Translations under genes and position numbers: made by a program
Source: Methanobacteriota archaeon
GTDB lineage: Archaea > Thermoplasmatota > Thermoplasmata > Methanomassiliicoccales > Methanomethylophilaceae
Direction of reading: 5' to 3'
Assembly: GCA_023402275.1 (NCBI GenBank)
Contig: JAEXCH010000002.1
Coordinates: 163,705 to 227,704, forward strand
Length of the DNA: 64,000 nucleotides
Notes under the pieces: model-generated
Seen by the model: only the letters and a program-made list of their open reading frames with translations
What the model was told of the DNA's origin: nothing
Databases searched by the model: none
In this document: positions 8,500-17,404 of the stretch, piece after piece
Position numbering within the stretch: position 1 is the stretch's first letter
How the letters are laid out: every line of letters starts with the position of its first letter

Positions 8500-9318
8500 T
8501 CAAGAGCTCTGGTCGAGCTCCCCTATAGCATCCTCAATGTGTGCCAGGAAGATGTCCCTGAACTCTTTGTACTCGGCCAATCCTTTCAGGACGCAGTGGA
8601 CTTTGTATCCGTGGGATTTGAGTATCGTGTTCAATGAGTCGTCCTCATCGCTGCACATATCGTTGTTCGCATGGTCCCCCGCTACAAGCATGAAAGGGAA
8701 CAGAACAACATCGGAGTGACCTTTCCCATCCATTAGGGATATCGTCTCCTCGAATTCCGGGAATCCTTCTACCGTGGTGACATAGATGTCAGGATGATCT
8801 GCCAATATCAGTTTCAGATACAGCTGACTGTATGCTGCATTAGCATAATGTTCGGTCCCGTGTCCCATCAGGACTATGGCGGCCTTGTCTCCTGCAAGCT
8901 CCTTGGCCTCTTTCACAAGAGCTGATGATATCGCATCCACGGTCAGATCGTAATCCTCATTCTCGGTCAAAAGCGGTTTTCCTATTGACATCTTGTCAAA
9001 TGATCCTCTGTATCCTGATGCTATCCTCACTACATCATCATACTCGATCCCATTCATTATGTGAGTAGGCTGTATGACCACTGTCCGAACCCCATCCTTT
9101 ACGAGTCTTTCCATTGCATCGGTGACATAATCTATATGCAGGTTATCACGCTGTGCCAGCTTCTTTATTATCATCTTGCTGGTGAATGCTCTTCTTATCT
9201 CCCAATCGGGATATTCCTCTGCTATCTGGGATTCTATAGCATCAATTGTCTTTGCACGGTTGTCGTTATAGCTGGTTCCGAAGCTCACGACCAGTATCAC
9301 TTTTTTCGATGATGTCAT
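8500..9318 (-). CDS. cbiK: Sirohydrochlorin cobaltochelatase CbiK
   Basis: 272 residues, the usual CbiK length. CbiK inserts Co2+ into sirohydrochlorin in the early-cobalt (anaerobic) corrinoid pathway, without ATP. The sequence opens with the family's VVSFGTSY strand, and the metal-binding residues are visible: His in LMGHGTEHYAN, Glu in VEGFPEFEE, and His in AGDHANNDM. The start is set at ATG 9318; a TTG three codons upstream is also open. Corrinoids are essential to methyl transfer in methylotrophic methanogens, which fits the rest of the window. It is not in an obvious cobalamin operon here. Confidence 0.95.
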   Translation of the reverse strand: MTSSKKVILVVSFGTSYNDNRAKTIDAIESQIAEEYPDWEIRRAFTSKMIIKKLAQRDNLHIDYVTDAMERLVKDGVRTVVIQPTHIMNGIEYDDVVRIASGYRGSFDKMSIGKPLLTENEDYDLTVDAISSALVKEAKELAGDKAAIVLMGHGTEHYANAAYSQLYLKLILADHPDIYVTTVEGFPEFEETISLMDGKGHSDVVLFPFMLVAGDHANNDMCSDEDDSLNTILKSHGYKVHCVLKGLAEYKEFRDIFLAHIEDAIGELDQSS

Positions 9319-9479
9319 TTGTATCAATTGGATATATTATCCAAGATAGATAACTATAATGTATGTTCACTCTTGGATGATATCAGATGACTGTAGAACA
9401 GTTCGATCACCCTTCAAGATAAGTGGTCTTCAAAATCGATCATCGAATCGATTGACCTTTAATGATGTATCAGAACGAA

Positions 9480-9555
9480 TGGTGGACAGGGCGAGATTCG
9501 AACTCGCGGCCTCTACCATGCCAAGGTAGCGATCTTCCAACTGATCTACCTGCCC
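9480..9555 (-). tRNA. tRNA-Ala (GGC)
   Basis: Complete cloverleaf with encoded CCA: 7-bp acceptor stem GGGCAGG/CCTGTCC, D arm GATC...GATC, anticodon arm CTACC-TTGGCAT-GGTAG giving anticodon GGC, T arm GCGAG-TTCGAAT-CTCGC. The acceptor has the G3:U70 wobble pair that marks alanine tRNAs. No intron. Length 76 including CCA. Confidence 0.95.
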
Positions 9556-9651
9556 CTATATTCAAGTGAATGAGGAGCCATTATTAAAGATTTGGCTTGA
9601 GTATAGAGTATAACTTTATCTCTTCAAGATAATGATACACCATTGAGTAAT

Positions 9652-10170
9652 ATGCCCAGACCTACGAACAAGGATGAACTCGTTGCAGCCGCTACGGATC
9701 AATATGACAGATTATGGAAGATGATCGATTCCATGTCTGACGAGGAAAAGAACTCAGAATTCAAATTTGAGGACAGGGACAAGAATCTGAGGGATGTTCT
9801 GATACATCTACATGAATGGCATAACATGATGGATACTTGGTACAGAGTAGGAGTATTGGAAGGCAGAATCCCCTATGTTCCAGGGGAAGGATACACCTGG
9901 AAGACATTGCCTGCTCTGAATCTTAAGATATGGGAGCGATACCAGGATGTGTCATTATCAGAAGCGAAGGATCTTTTGAAAGAGAGCCACAGTAGGATAA
10001 TGGAATTGATAGATCGTCATACTAACGAAGAGTTATTCTCCAAAGGTATATACAAATGGACAAAGAGCTCAACACTCGGCGCATATTTCATAGGCAGCAC
10101 ATCAAGTCATTATGATTGGGCGATGAAGAAGATCAAGAAGCACATTAAAACATGTAAAGAGGTTATTTGA
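9652..10170 (+). CDS. ClbS/DfsB-family four-helix protein
   Basis: 172 residues, starting MPRPTNKDEL like the ClbS/DfsB family (DUF1706), part of the DinB/YfiT four-helix superfamily. Conserved features include the helix with FEDRDKNLRDVLIHLHEWH (His residues near 50 and 53), the PGEGYTWK turn and the SSHYDWAMKKIKKH C-terminal helix. ClbS itself is a cyclopropane hydrolase protecting against colibactin; most homologues have unknown substrates. The ATG at 9652 matches the family start; a TTG at 9643 is the alternative. A TATAACTTTA box at about 9608 lies some 40 bases upstream. It lies just downstream of tRNA-Ala. Confidence 0.85.
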   Translation: MPRPTNKDELVAAATDQYDRLWKMIDSMSDEEKNSEFKFEDRDKNLRDVLIHLHEWHNMMDTWYRVGVLEGRIPYVPGEGYTWKTLPALNLKIWERYQDVSLSEAKDLLKESHSRIMELIDRHTNEELFSKGIYKWTKSSTLGAYFIGSTSSHYDWAMKKIKKHIKTCKEVI

Positions 10171-10254
10171 GCTACTCTGTTGTCCCATTTAGGGAGATAA
10201 AGAGCAATAAATCAAAAGCTTCATGAATATTCAGACCCGTATGCTGATGTAAAC

Positions 10255-11064
10255 TCAATCCAGATGCCGTATAATCATCGATTTTGCATCTTCTTCGTAA
10301 ACAATTATGGAAATCTTACTCGGAATTTCAAATCCAAATACTTTAATCATTGATATTAATGTTTCTATCAAGTCTTTTTTTTCATCCACTCTTATTCTAG
10401 ATAAGCCCCCTCCTATTATTGGCATACACACTGGATATCCTTGAGAATTTCTATCAATGAATTCTAAGAGTCTGGATATTGAAAGATAATAATCAGAAAC
10501 GCTACAATTTGAAACATTACTTTCATCGAACGTTGTTAGTGCCAACATGTAAAATTTCTTTTCATTCGATGTAACGATTGCTGTTGTTCCTACAGGGTAT
10601 AGTTTAGTTTTTCCAACGTTTCTTTGAACTGGCTCAAATCCGATACCTTCGAGACTTTCATCTATCTGTCTGTCCAGTTCCACAATATTATCTTTAAAAT
10701 ACTTTTCAATAAACTGTCCATGCACAGAACACCTTGATATTATTCGGTCGTCAACAATTGTATCGAAATTTCTGTTTACAGGGATTATGGCAATATCATT
10801 TTCATCCAAAATGTTTCCTATTTTTATGTTTATTATTTTCCCTTTAGGCAATTTTATTATTTTCGATTTTGATAAATAGTTAATCGCGATAACAATTGCT
10901 ACTGAAAAAAGTATGATGATAATAATCATTAGGATTTTAGAAAACATCGTAACTTCATTTGGTATTAGTATGAAAAGTATAGACAACACTGTGGTGATTG
11001 ATGCCACGAACCCCAAATCAGAAATGGCTATGGATTTCCTTAATTTGTCAAATCTTTGTCCCAT
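10255..11064 (-). CDS. Two-transmembrane macro-domain protein, ThsA-like (Thoeris type II effector family)
   Basis: 269 residues. Two transmembrane helices (about 18-36 and 41-62) are followed by a single domain from about residue 70. This domain has the marks of the ThsA macro family (formerly DUF6430): KIGNILDENDIAIIPVNRNF, then DTIVDDRIISRCSVHGQFI, and the glycine loop MPIIGGGLSRI (about 217-227). In type II Thoeris antiphage systems a TM-macro ThsA senses a nucleotide signal made by the TIR protein ThsB and attacks the membrane. That is family knowledge; here no TIR gene adjoins it, so it is an orphan or works with a distant partner. The gene is strikingly AT-rich compared with its neighbours, suggesting transfer. 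ATG 11064 preferred over TTG 11070. Confidence 0.75.
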   Translation of the reverse strand: MGQRFDKLRKSIAISDLGFVASITTVLSILFILIPNEVTMFSKILMIIIIILFSVAIVIAINYLSKSKIIKLPKGKIINIKIGNILDENDIAIIPVNRNFDTIVDDRIISRCSVHGQFIEKYFKDNIVELDRQIDESLEGIGFEPVQRNVGKTKLYPVGTTAIVTSNEKKFYMLALTTFDESNVSNCSVSDYYLSISRLLEFIDRNSQGYPVCMPIIGGGLSRIRVDEKKDLIETLISMIKVFGFEIPSKISIIVYEEDAKSMIIRHLD

Positions 11065-11443
11065 TTTCAAACACGATTTAGTATAGATTCCAATATTAAT
11101 TATTGTTACTTATAAGCCTACTCGAGTGAACCTCACTTCCTGTATCATTTGACATTGTTAAGAATTAGTAGTATCTGGATCACTCGATTTAAACCTAATT
11201 ACAAAGCAAGATAAATAAAGGTGTTAAAAATAATTTCATTGTTTATCTTCGGTCTCAAAAAGAGTTTTACCAGAGCAATTTGAACCTTAAATCTTTTTCA
11301 GACCATATCCGAGAATGCATATCGTACAATGCACCCCCTCATAAGATATATTGACTCTTATGACAAACCGTTATCAGTTCCCGAAACGATATTATGTACT
11401 AATCCGACCAATTCGATAATAAATCCCATTGCCATTACCCCTC
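11065..11443. other. Divergent intergenic region
   Basis: About 380 AT-rich bases between the ThsA-like gene and the ABC exporter. It holds promoter-like boxes for both directions (TTATAAGTA near 11110 on the minus strand; GATAATAAAT near 11414 on the plus strand). I see no coding sequence or RNA gene. Confidence 0.5.
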
Positions 11444-12346
11444 GTGAACGCGATAGAGGTCTCGGATCTTAAGAAATATTTCGGCGATGTTAAAGCTGTG
11501 AATGGCATCTCATTCACTGTCGGACAGGGACAGCTATTCGCATTCTTAGGACCTAACGGAGCCGGTAAAAGCACTACCATTGACATGTTATGCTCATTCC
11601 TTAAGCCGGATTCAGGCGAAGTGACCATTCTTGGCAACAGTCTAGGAATAGATGATGACAAGATACGGAATGAGATCGGTATTGTTTTCCAGACCGGTAC
11701 TCTTGATAACAGGCTGACCATAAAGGAGAATCTTAAGTTCAGAGGCAGTCTCTACGATCACGAGTCCATAGAGAATCGAATGAACATAGCGATGGATATC
11801 GTCGGCATATCGGATATCGCAGACAGGAGATACGGCAAACTGTCCGGCGGTCAGAAAAGAAGGGCTGACATAGCCAGAGCCTTGATACACACACCGAAGA
11901 TCCTGTTCCTGGATGAACCCACTACTGGACTGGACCCTCAGACCAGACGCAATGTATGGGATATGATACTGGACCTCAAGAACAACGGTGGGGTCACTAT
12001 ATTCCTTACAACACATTACATGGAGGAGGCAGCAGGTGCGGATTATGTTGTGGTCATGGATAAGGGCCGCATAGCTGCCAAGGGCACCCCTACCGATCTG
12101 AAGGAGAGATACAGTTCAGATACCGTACGGATAGTTCCGAAGGACATCGATATATTCATGGATATCTTGGATGAGGATGGCATTCCATACTTGATAGAGG
12201 GTGGGGTCATGGTCATATCGATAGATCATACTCTTGATTCAATTCCAATAATTGATAGGTACAAGGACCATATCTCTAACATACAGGTCCTGAACGGTAC
12301 ACTGGATGATGCTTTTGTCAGAATAATCGAAGGGGGTCTTGAATGA
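11444..12346 (+). CDS. ABC transporter ATP-binding protein (DrrA-type)
   Basis: 300 residues. All nucleotide-binding motifs are intact: Walker A GPNGAGKS, Q-loop in FQTGTLDNRLT, signature LSGGQKRRADIARAL, Walker B ILFLDEPTTGLDP and the H-loop TTHYMEEA. The C-terminal ~80 residues form the extra domain seen in DrrA-like and NodI-like exporters. With the ABC-2 permease that starts four bases before its end (ATGA overlap) it forms an exporter for a drug, lipid or polysaccharide. GTG 11444 gives the usual family start and sits about 25 bases below an AATAAAT box; TTG 11429 is the alternative. Confidence 0.9.
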   Translation: MNAIEVSDLKKYFGDVKAVNGISFTVGQGQLFAFLGPNGAGKSTTIDMLCSFLKPDSGEVTILGNSLGIDDDKIRNEIGIVFQTGTLDNRLTIKENLKFRGSLYDHESIENRMNIAMDIVGISDIADRRYGKLSGGQKRRADIARALIHTPKILFLDEPTTGLDPQTRRNVWDMILDLKNNGGVTIFLTTHYMEEAAGADYVVVMDKGRIAAKGTPTDLKERYSSDTVRIVPKDIDIFMDILDEDGIPYLIEGGVMVISIDHTLDSIPIIDRYKDHISNIQVLNGTLDDAFVRIIEGGLE

Positions 12347-13203
12347 GGTCCAACATGCTTCTTTTTGCATACAGGAACGTAAGGGTTTTCTTCCGTGACA
12401 GAGCATCTGTCGTATTTTCAATGATGGGAGCTTTGATCGTTATAGCGCTATACTTCTTATTCTTAGGCGATTTCCTTGTTCAAAGTTATTCAGAACTTCC
12501 CAATGCCAGAGAGATACTCGACAGTTGGGCAATGGCAGGTTTGCTTGCAATAGTTCCAGTCACCACCACGCTTGGTGCACTTGGCATAATGATCGATGAC
12601 AATATCACGGGTGCAGCTAGGGATTTCACTGTCTCACCTATGAAAAGATATGAGATAGTTGGAGGGTATGTGATAAGCACCTTCGTTGTGGGAGTGGTGA
12701 TGAGCCTGTTATCACTTGCATTCGCTGAGGCGTATATCGTCAGCAACGGCGGAGATATCCTGGGCGGGATCCAGTTTGCCAAGGTTATCGGTCTGATATT
12801 GATATCTGTACTTTCCGCAAGTGCGATAATGTTGCTGGTTGCTCTTTTGATCAGTTCCCATAACGCATATGGTATGGCAAGCACCATAGTCGGAACCCTT
12901 ATCGGTTTCCTTACCGGGGTTTTCATTCCGATCGGAGTGCTCCCTTCGGTGATGGGGTCCGTTGTCAAGATAATTCCCGCATCGCATTCCGCATCCCTTT
13001 TCAGACAGGTGATGATGGAAAAACCAATGGAGGTCATGTCGGGAATGCCGGCAGAGGACATATTGAAATTCGAACTCGATCTTGGTGTCAGGTTTGAATT
13101 CGGAGATCTTCTGGTGGGGCCGGGATCGAGCATCATCATACTACTTGGGGTCGCAGCTGTATTCTTTATCGCAGCGATAATAAAGCTCTCGATCAAGAAA
13201 TGA
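12343..13203 (+). CDS. ABC-2 type transporter permease
   Basis: 286 residues with about six transmembrane helices (first at about 25-45, last at about 262-282) in the ABC-2 fold. A long extracytoplasmic loop between helices five and six (about 215-250) is typical of DrrB/YadH-like permeases. It overlaps the ATPase gene by four bases and must be its membrane partner. The exported substrate cannot be told from sequence. Confidence 0.9.
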   Translation: MRSNMLLFAYRNVRVFFRDRASVVFSMMGALIVIALYFLFLGDFLVQSYSELPNAREILDSWAMAGLLAIVPVTTTLGALGIMIDDNITGAARDFTVSPMKRYEIVGGYVISTFVVGVVMSLLSLAFAEAYIVSNGGDILGGIQFAKVIGLILISVLSASAIMLLVALLISSHNAYGMASTIVGTLIGFLTGVFIPIGVLPSVMGSVVKIIPASHSASLFRQVMMEKPMEVMSGMPAEDILKFELDLGVRFEFGDLLVGPGSSIIILLGVAAVFFIAAIIKLSIKK

Positions 13204-13271
13204 GATCGTATCTGATCGGTTCGTGAATATTACAAACTGGTTAATACCTCATATGTTCATGATATTCCTCA

Positions 13272-14117
13272 ATGTCAGAGAGAAAGATAGTAAAGAAAGT
13301 TGTAGGAATGCCAGCCGTTGATGGGGCGGGAGTACATCTCGTAAGGGTACTTAGCAACAACACAGTGTATGATTTCGATCCGTTTCTGATGTTGGATTCG
13401 TTCGATTCAAGGAACCCAGATGACTATATTGCTGGTTTCCCCACACATCCTCACAGAGGTATCGAGACCGTCACCTATCTGATCCACGGAGAGATCGACC
13501 ATGAGGATAGTCTTGGGAACAAAGGCAGGATCATGCCGGGAGAGAGTCAATGGATGACCGCAGGCAGTGGGATATTACACCAAGAGATGCCGCAACCGGC
13601 AGAGAGGATGCTTGGGGTACAGTTGTGGATAAATCTTCCCAAGAAGGATAAGATGACCGACCCCAAATACTTCGATATAAGGAATAACATGGTCGGGAAG
13701 ACCGAGACCAATGAAGCGATAGTTCGCGTAATATCCGGAGAATATAAAGGAGTAAAAGGAGTCAAACCACATCATATCCAGGCGACATACTATGATGTTC
13801 TTCTGAAGAAGGATTCAACGATAAAGATCGATACGAAACCAAATGAGAATGTGTTCATATTCCTGATCGAAGGAGAGGCTGTTGTACAAGGGGAAAGGAT
13901 ACCTGAGAAGACAGCCGTGCTTTTCGGAGAAGGAGATACAATATCGGTCTCGACACCGAAGGGGGAAACCTCCAGATTCCTATTCTTATCGGGGAAACCA
14001 GTCAAGGAAAGTGTCGCATGGGGTGGACCTATTGTGATGAATACTGAGGACGAACTCAGACATGCGTTCACTGAACTTCAGGAAGGAACGTTCATAAAAC
14101 ATAGACCTTCAATGTAA
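13272..14117 (+). CDS. Pirin family protein
   Basis: 281 residues, a two-cupin pirin. The N-terminal cupin carries the metal-binding His pair in FPTHPHRGIET, a further His in IHGEIDHEDS and the Glu in WMTAGSGILHQEMP, so the iron site looks complete. Prokaryotic pirins have been reported as quercetinases or as redox or regulatory proteins; the role here is unknown. It is a single gene with its own terminator, convergent to purF. Confidence 0.92.
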   Translation: MSERKIVKKVVGMPAVDGAGVHLVRVLSNNTVYDFDPFLMLDSFDSRNPDDYIAGFPTHPHRGIETVTYLIHGEIDHEDSLGNKGRIMPGESQWMTAGSGILHQEMPQPAERMLGVQLWINLPKKDKMTDPKYFDIRNNMVGKTETNEAIVRVISGEYKGVKGVKPHHIQATYYDVLLKKDSTIKIDTKPNENVFIFLIEGEAVVQGERIPEKTAVLFGEGDTISVSTPKGETSRFLFLSGKPVKESVAWGGPIVMNTEDELRHAFTELQEGTFIKHRPSM

Positions 14118-14119
14118 AC

Positions 14120-14147
14120 GTGCCTTCTGGCACATTTTCAATTTTTT
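14120..14147 (+). terminator. Hairpin terminator after the pirin gene
   Basis: Stem GTGCC/GGCAC with TTCT loop, then ATTTTCAATTTTTT on the plus strand, ending at the purF stop codon. Confidence 0.7.
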
Positions 14148-15552
14148 AGAAATCAGAGTTCAATGTAGATTGGAATCTGTGTATCTCACCGGGTATGCGT
14201 GTGGGATATTTTCCGTTAACACAAGCGAGACAGAGATCGTTCTCTGGTTTTCCGATAGCCTCTATCAATCCCTCTATGCTTATGTATCCCAGACTATCGG
14301 CGCCTATTATGTCGCATACGTCCTCTGTGGAGCGGCCGGTAGCTACGAACTGATCCCTGGATTTCATATCCACACCATAATAACATGGTGCTATGACAGG
14401 TGGACTTCCTACGCGGACATGGACCTCTTTGGCCCCCGCCTTCCTCAACATTGATATGAGCTTCTTGAGTGTGGTTCCCCTCACGATACTGTCGTCGACG
14501 ATGACCATACGTTTTCCTTCCACAGTGCTCTTGATGGGATTCATCTTCATGGATACCGCCAACTCCCTTTCAGATTGTTCGGGGAGTATGAACGTCCTTT
14601 CGGCAAAACGGTTCTTCATAAATCCTTCTTCATATGGTATGCCGGATGCTATCGAGAATCCTATTGCATGAGCGCGTCCGGAATCGGGTATCGGCATTAT
14701 CATGTCAACATCTGCAGGACATTCCCTCGCGAGTATCTCTCCGATCCTCTTCCTTATGCCATAGACCTCTCTCTCGTCTATGACAGAATCAGGTCTTGCG
14801 AAATATACCCACTCGAACATGCAATGTGCCTTGTTCTTCGTTTCCGGACCTGGGTGTGGCATGAAGTGGTCCCACATTATCTCTACGATCTCGCCCGGTG
14901 CCACATCACGTATGAATGTTCCATTCAGAGCATCTATTGCCGCACTCTCGGATACCACAATGTGGCCTTCGTCGATCTCTCCTATACATAGGGGTCTGAG
15001 TCCGTATGGGTCCCTTATACCGAAGAGTCTGTCATTTATCATTATTGTCAGGGCGTAAGCTCCTTCCAACTCGGTCATCATGCTCTTCATTGCTCTGACA
15101 GGGTCGTTGTATTGGACCATGTACTTGCTGAGCACCTTTGTGACAAGTTCGCTGTCAGAATCAGTAAGGAACGATGTTCCCGCTGCGAGATATTTCTCTT
15201 TGAGTTCTGCATAATTGGTAAGATCGCCGTTGTGAGCAACAACTACTGTACCGAAACTCGTTGTTACCATAAGAGGCTGTGCGTTGATTACGCTCTTAGA
15301 ACCTGTTGTAGAATATCTTACGTGGCCCACACCGATGTTACCTTCGACGTTGGCCAGTTTCTCTTTGCTCAATGCGACCTGTACCAGACCGTTATCTCTT
15401 ACGGTCTGGATATGACCTTTGTTAAAAACAGATATACCCGCGCTCTCCTGACCGCGGTGTTGGATTATCATGAGGGTCTTCTGCAAAGCTGGTACAATAT
15501 TGTAGGTGGCTGAAATGCCGACCACTCCGCAGCTGTGCTTTGGCCCCGACAT
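14146..15552 (-). CDS. purF: Amidophosphoribosyltransferase PurF
   Basis: 468 residues. PurF makes 5-phosphoribosylamine from PRPP and glutamine, the first committed step of purine synthesis. A short leader precedes the catalytic Cys (KHSCGVVGI), so the protein is made as a propeptide cut before Cys8. The glutaminase domain has HVRYSTTGSK and NGDLTNY. The PRPP loop is VDDSIVRGTTLKK (about 350-362). Cys residues near 394 and 441-444 match the Fe-S cluster ligands of the B. subtilis-type enzyme. It is the last gene of an operon with rpl37e and lsm. Confidence 0.96.
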   Translation of the reverse strand: MSGPKHSCGVVGISATYNIVPALQKTLMIIQHRGQESAGISVFNKGHIQTVRDNGLVQVALSKEKLANVEGNIGVGHVRYSTTGSKSVINAQPLMVTTSFGTVVVAHNGDLTNYAELKEKYLAAGTSFLTDSDSELVTKVLSKYMVQYNDPVRAMKSMMTELEGAYALTIMINDRLFGIRDPYGLRPLCIGEIDEGHIVVSESAAIDALNGTFIRDVAPGEIVEIMWDHFMPHPGPETKNKAHCMFEWVYFARPDSVIDEREVYGIRKRIGEILARECPADVDMIMPIPDSGRAHAIGFSIASGIPYEEGFMKNRFAERTFILPEQSERELAVSMKMNPIKSTVEGKRMVIVDDSIVRGTTLKKLISMLRKAGAKEVHVRVGSPPVIAPCYYGVDMKSRDQFVATGRSTEDVCDIIGADSLGYISIEGLIEAIGKPENDLCLACVNGKYPTRIPGEIHRFQSTLNSDF

Positions 15553-15561
15553 GTATTACCC

Positions 15562-15732
15562 TTAATCTCTTGCTTTAGCCCAGGCGTAGGATCTCATTTT
15601 TGCGGTCTTCCCATAACCGCATGAGGCACATACTCCCCTTCTCGCATGATACGAGTGCTTTCCGCATCTGCGGCAGGGTATATGGGTCTTGTATTTGTTG
15701 TGCCTTCCCTGTGCTGGTGTTCCTGTTCCCAT
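15562..15732 (-). CDS. rpl37e: Ribosomal protein eL37
   Basis: 56 residues, too short for many gene finders but unmistakable. It has the zinc ribbon C-x2-C (PCRRCGKHSYH) and C-x2-C (CASCGYGKTAKMRSYAWAKA) of eL37, which binds 23S rRNA in the archaeal large subunit. It follows the lsm gene after 13 bases and precedes purF by nine, the lsm-rpl37e arrangement known from many archaea. Confidence 0.95.
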   Translation of the reverse strand: MGTGTPAQGRHNKYKTHIPCRRCGKHSYHARRGVCASCGYGKTAKMRSYAWAKARD

Positions 15733-15745
15733 GATCTATCTCTCC

Positions 15746-15961
15746 TTATGGTGAAATGTAAATTACGTTGTCCCCGCGGACAATGGCCAAATTGATCTTC
15801 CTTACCGATTCTCCGTTGTGGAATTCCTCAACGTTCTTCAATACTACGTTCATATGAGGGTCGTATCCATCGAGTACTCCTCTGTACTCCCTCTTTCCCT
15901 TTAATTCAACGATGACGTTCTTGTTCGTTGACTGACTGAGAACAGATAATGGTTTGATCAT
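15746..15961 (-). CDS. Sm-like archaeal protein (LSm)
   Basis: 71 residues, a single Sm fold with Sm1 (VIVELKGKREYRGVLDGYDPHMNVVL) and Sm2 (IVRGDNVIYISP) motifs. SmAPs form heptameric rings that bind U-rich RNA. GGTGG sits six bases before the ATG. It heads the operon with rpl37e and purF. Confidence 0.95.
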   Translation of the reverse strand: MIKPLSVLSQSTNKNVIVELKGKREYRGVLDGYDPHMNVVLKNVEEFHNGESVRKINLAIVRGDNVIYISP

Positions 15962-16282
15962 TTAGCCCACCAAGACTTCATAAGGGATTCAGTATTTGAA
16001 GGTATCGTACTCCCCTATTATCTTACATAAAAGAGTACGTGCAAAGAATACGCCATAACATAATAATCTGCCTGATCCTAAATCATTTCAGATGTCGTGT
16101 CAAAACTATTTCTATTATTTGAAATTGTCAAAATCGGAAGTAAAAACATGCCAATATCGGAAGTGGATTATTGTCAAGGCCAGAAATTTAAAATGTTTCT
16201 TCATGTACTTTTGATGATCCGATCCTCGGATATTTATCGATTTTGAATTATCGTAAGTTTGGATCATACTTCAGAATATTTC
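15962..16282. other. Intergenic region upstream of lsm
   Basis: 320 bases. A TTTTATGTAA box (minus strand, about 16025-16036) is a plausible lsm operon promoter. The motif ATCGGAAGT occurs twice within 25 bases near 16132-16162, of unknown meaning. No gene seen. Confidence 0.5.
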
Positions 16283-17404
16283 TTAGACGAACGCCCCTAT
16301 CGCAGGTGCATCCAATCGGTCCATGTCAAAGAAGATTATCGCTTCCCTCATTCCTTTCTCGCCCATGCCTGTTCCGAGGAAATGGTCGAGCATCGATGCC
16401 CTCCACATAAGGTCCAGTATAGTTGTCGACAGACATCCATAGTACGCATTGGCCATGTCGTCCTCGTAACCGGTGGCGTCCATAAGGCTGAATACATTAC
16501 CTAAGAAACTGTCCCTTTGATTCAGGATCGCGATGTAATCCGTCAGCACCTTGGCCCCTTCTGGTTCGAGGGGCTTTATCCTTATTGCATTGGCATTGGT
16601 CTGTCCCTTTCTCTGAAGATCCCCATCATCATCAAGGATCATCCAGTCTATCCTTCCTGATTCACTGTCTGCAAGGAATAAATTCCAATTATAATCCTCA
16701 TCACAGTATACGGGGGCATTGACAGGATCATTGGTGGACATTGATTCCATTGCTGTGGACATTGCCGCCTCATTCATCTCCTCAGGATCCATCGGAGCAT
16801 CTGCTTTGACACCATCGATGTTCATGACAGGCTCCATCATCGTCATCTCCATGATCTTGCTGAGGTATGACATATCGGCGAATTTCTCGATGTTGTTGTC
16901 GACAGATGATCGAATCTTCTCAACATCGCCCATGACCCCTGCCTCTCTGCAGTTGAAATAGAATTGCGAATATACTTCTCCGGCCTCTTTTATAGCTCTC
17001 TTTATCCTAAGGTCCGCTTTGGAAACAATGTCCTTGGCCTCCTCGTCCGCAGCTATGCCTTTTCCTGTCCACACTCCTCTGCAGGAGAGATCGAGTTCGA
17101 CCTTTACCCTGTCCCCGACATAGATGTGATATGGGAATTGTCTGCAATAGGTAGGCCTGTTGGCATACACCTTGCATCTTCTGTCATTAAGGAATACACA
17201 GGACCCCTTTCCTTTCTTCAATGCAAGTGCCAGATATTTGTCTGGCCCTTTACTTTTTACAAGGTCCCTGCGATAATTCTTCTCAAAGAATCCTTTCTCA
17301 TCCGCCAAGACCTCCGGCTGACACAGACAGCAAAGCCCGCATCCTTCGGGACATTCTGCCTTCTTATTCAACAGTTCGGTATAATCAACTTCATAATCGG
17401 CCAC
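16283..17404 (-). CDS. YkgJ-type cysteine-cluster protein
   Basis: 373 residues from a GTG start (AGGA upstream). The N-terminal ~120 residues are a YkgJ/CxxCxxCC domain: CPEGCGLCCLCQPEV near residue 18, then GSCVFLNDRRCKVYANRPTYCRQFPY near 70-93. These Cys residues are thought to bind zinc or an iron-sulfur centre. The remaining ~250 residues are acidic and match no family I know. The start overlaps the end of pyrC by 14 bases, so it belongs to that operon. Function unknown. Confidence 0.85.
   Translation of the reverse strand: MADYEVDYTELLNKKAECPEGCGLCCLCQPEVLADEKGFFEKNYRRDLVKSKGPDKYLALALKKGKGSCVFLNDRRCKVYANRPTYCRQFPYHIYVGDRVKVELDLSCRGVWTGKGIAADEEAKDIVSKADLRIKRAIKEAGEVYSQFYFNCREAGVMGDVEKIRSSVDNNIEKFADMSYLSKIMEMTMMEPVMNIDGVKADAPMDPEEMNEAAMSTAMESMSTNDPVNAPVYCDEDYNWNLFLADSESGRIDWMILDDDGDLQRKGQTNANAIRIKPLEPEGAKVLTDYIAILNQRDSFLGNVFSLMDATGYEDDMANAYYGCLSTTILDLMWRASMLDHFLGTGMGEKGMREAIIFFDMDRLDAPAIGAFV

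Noticed and set aside
12486..13196. 236-codon minus-strand frame
   Set aside because: Antisense to the ABC-2 permease, whose hydrophobic codons leave the reverse frame open.
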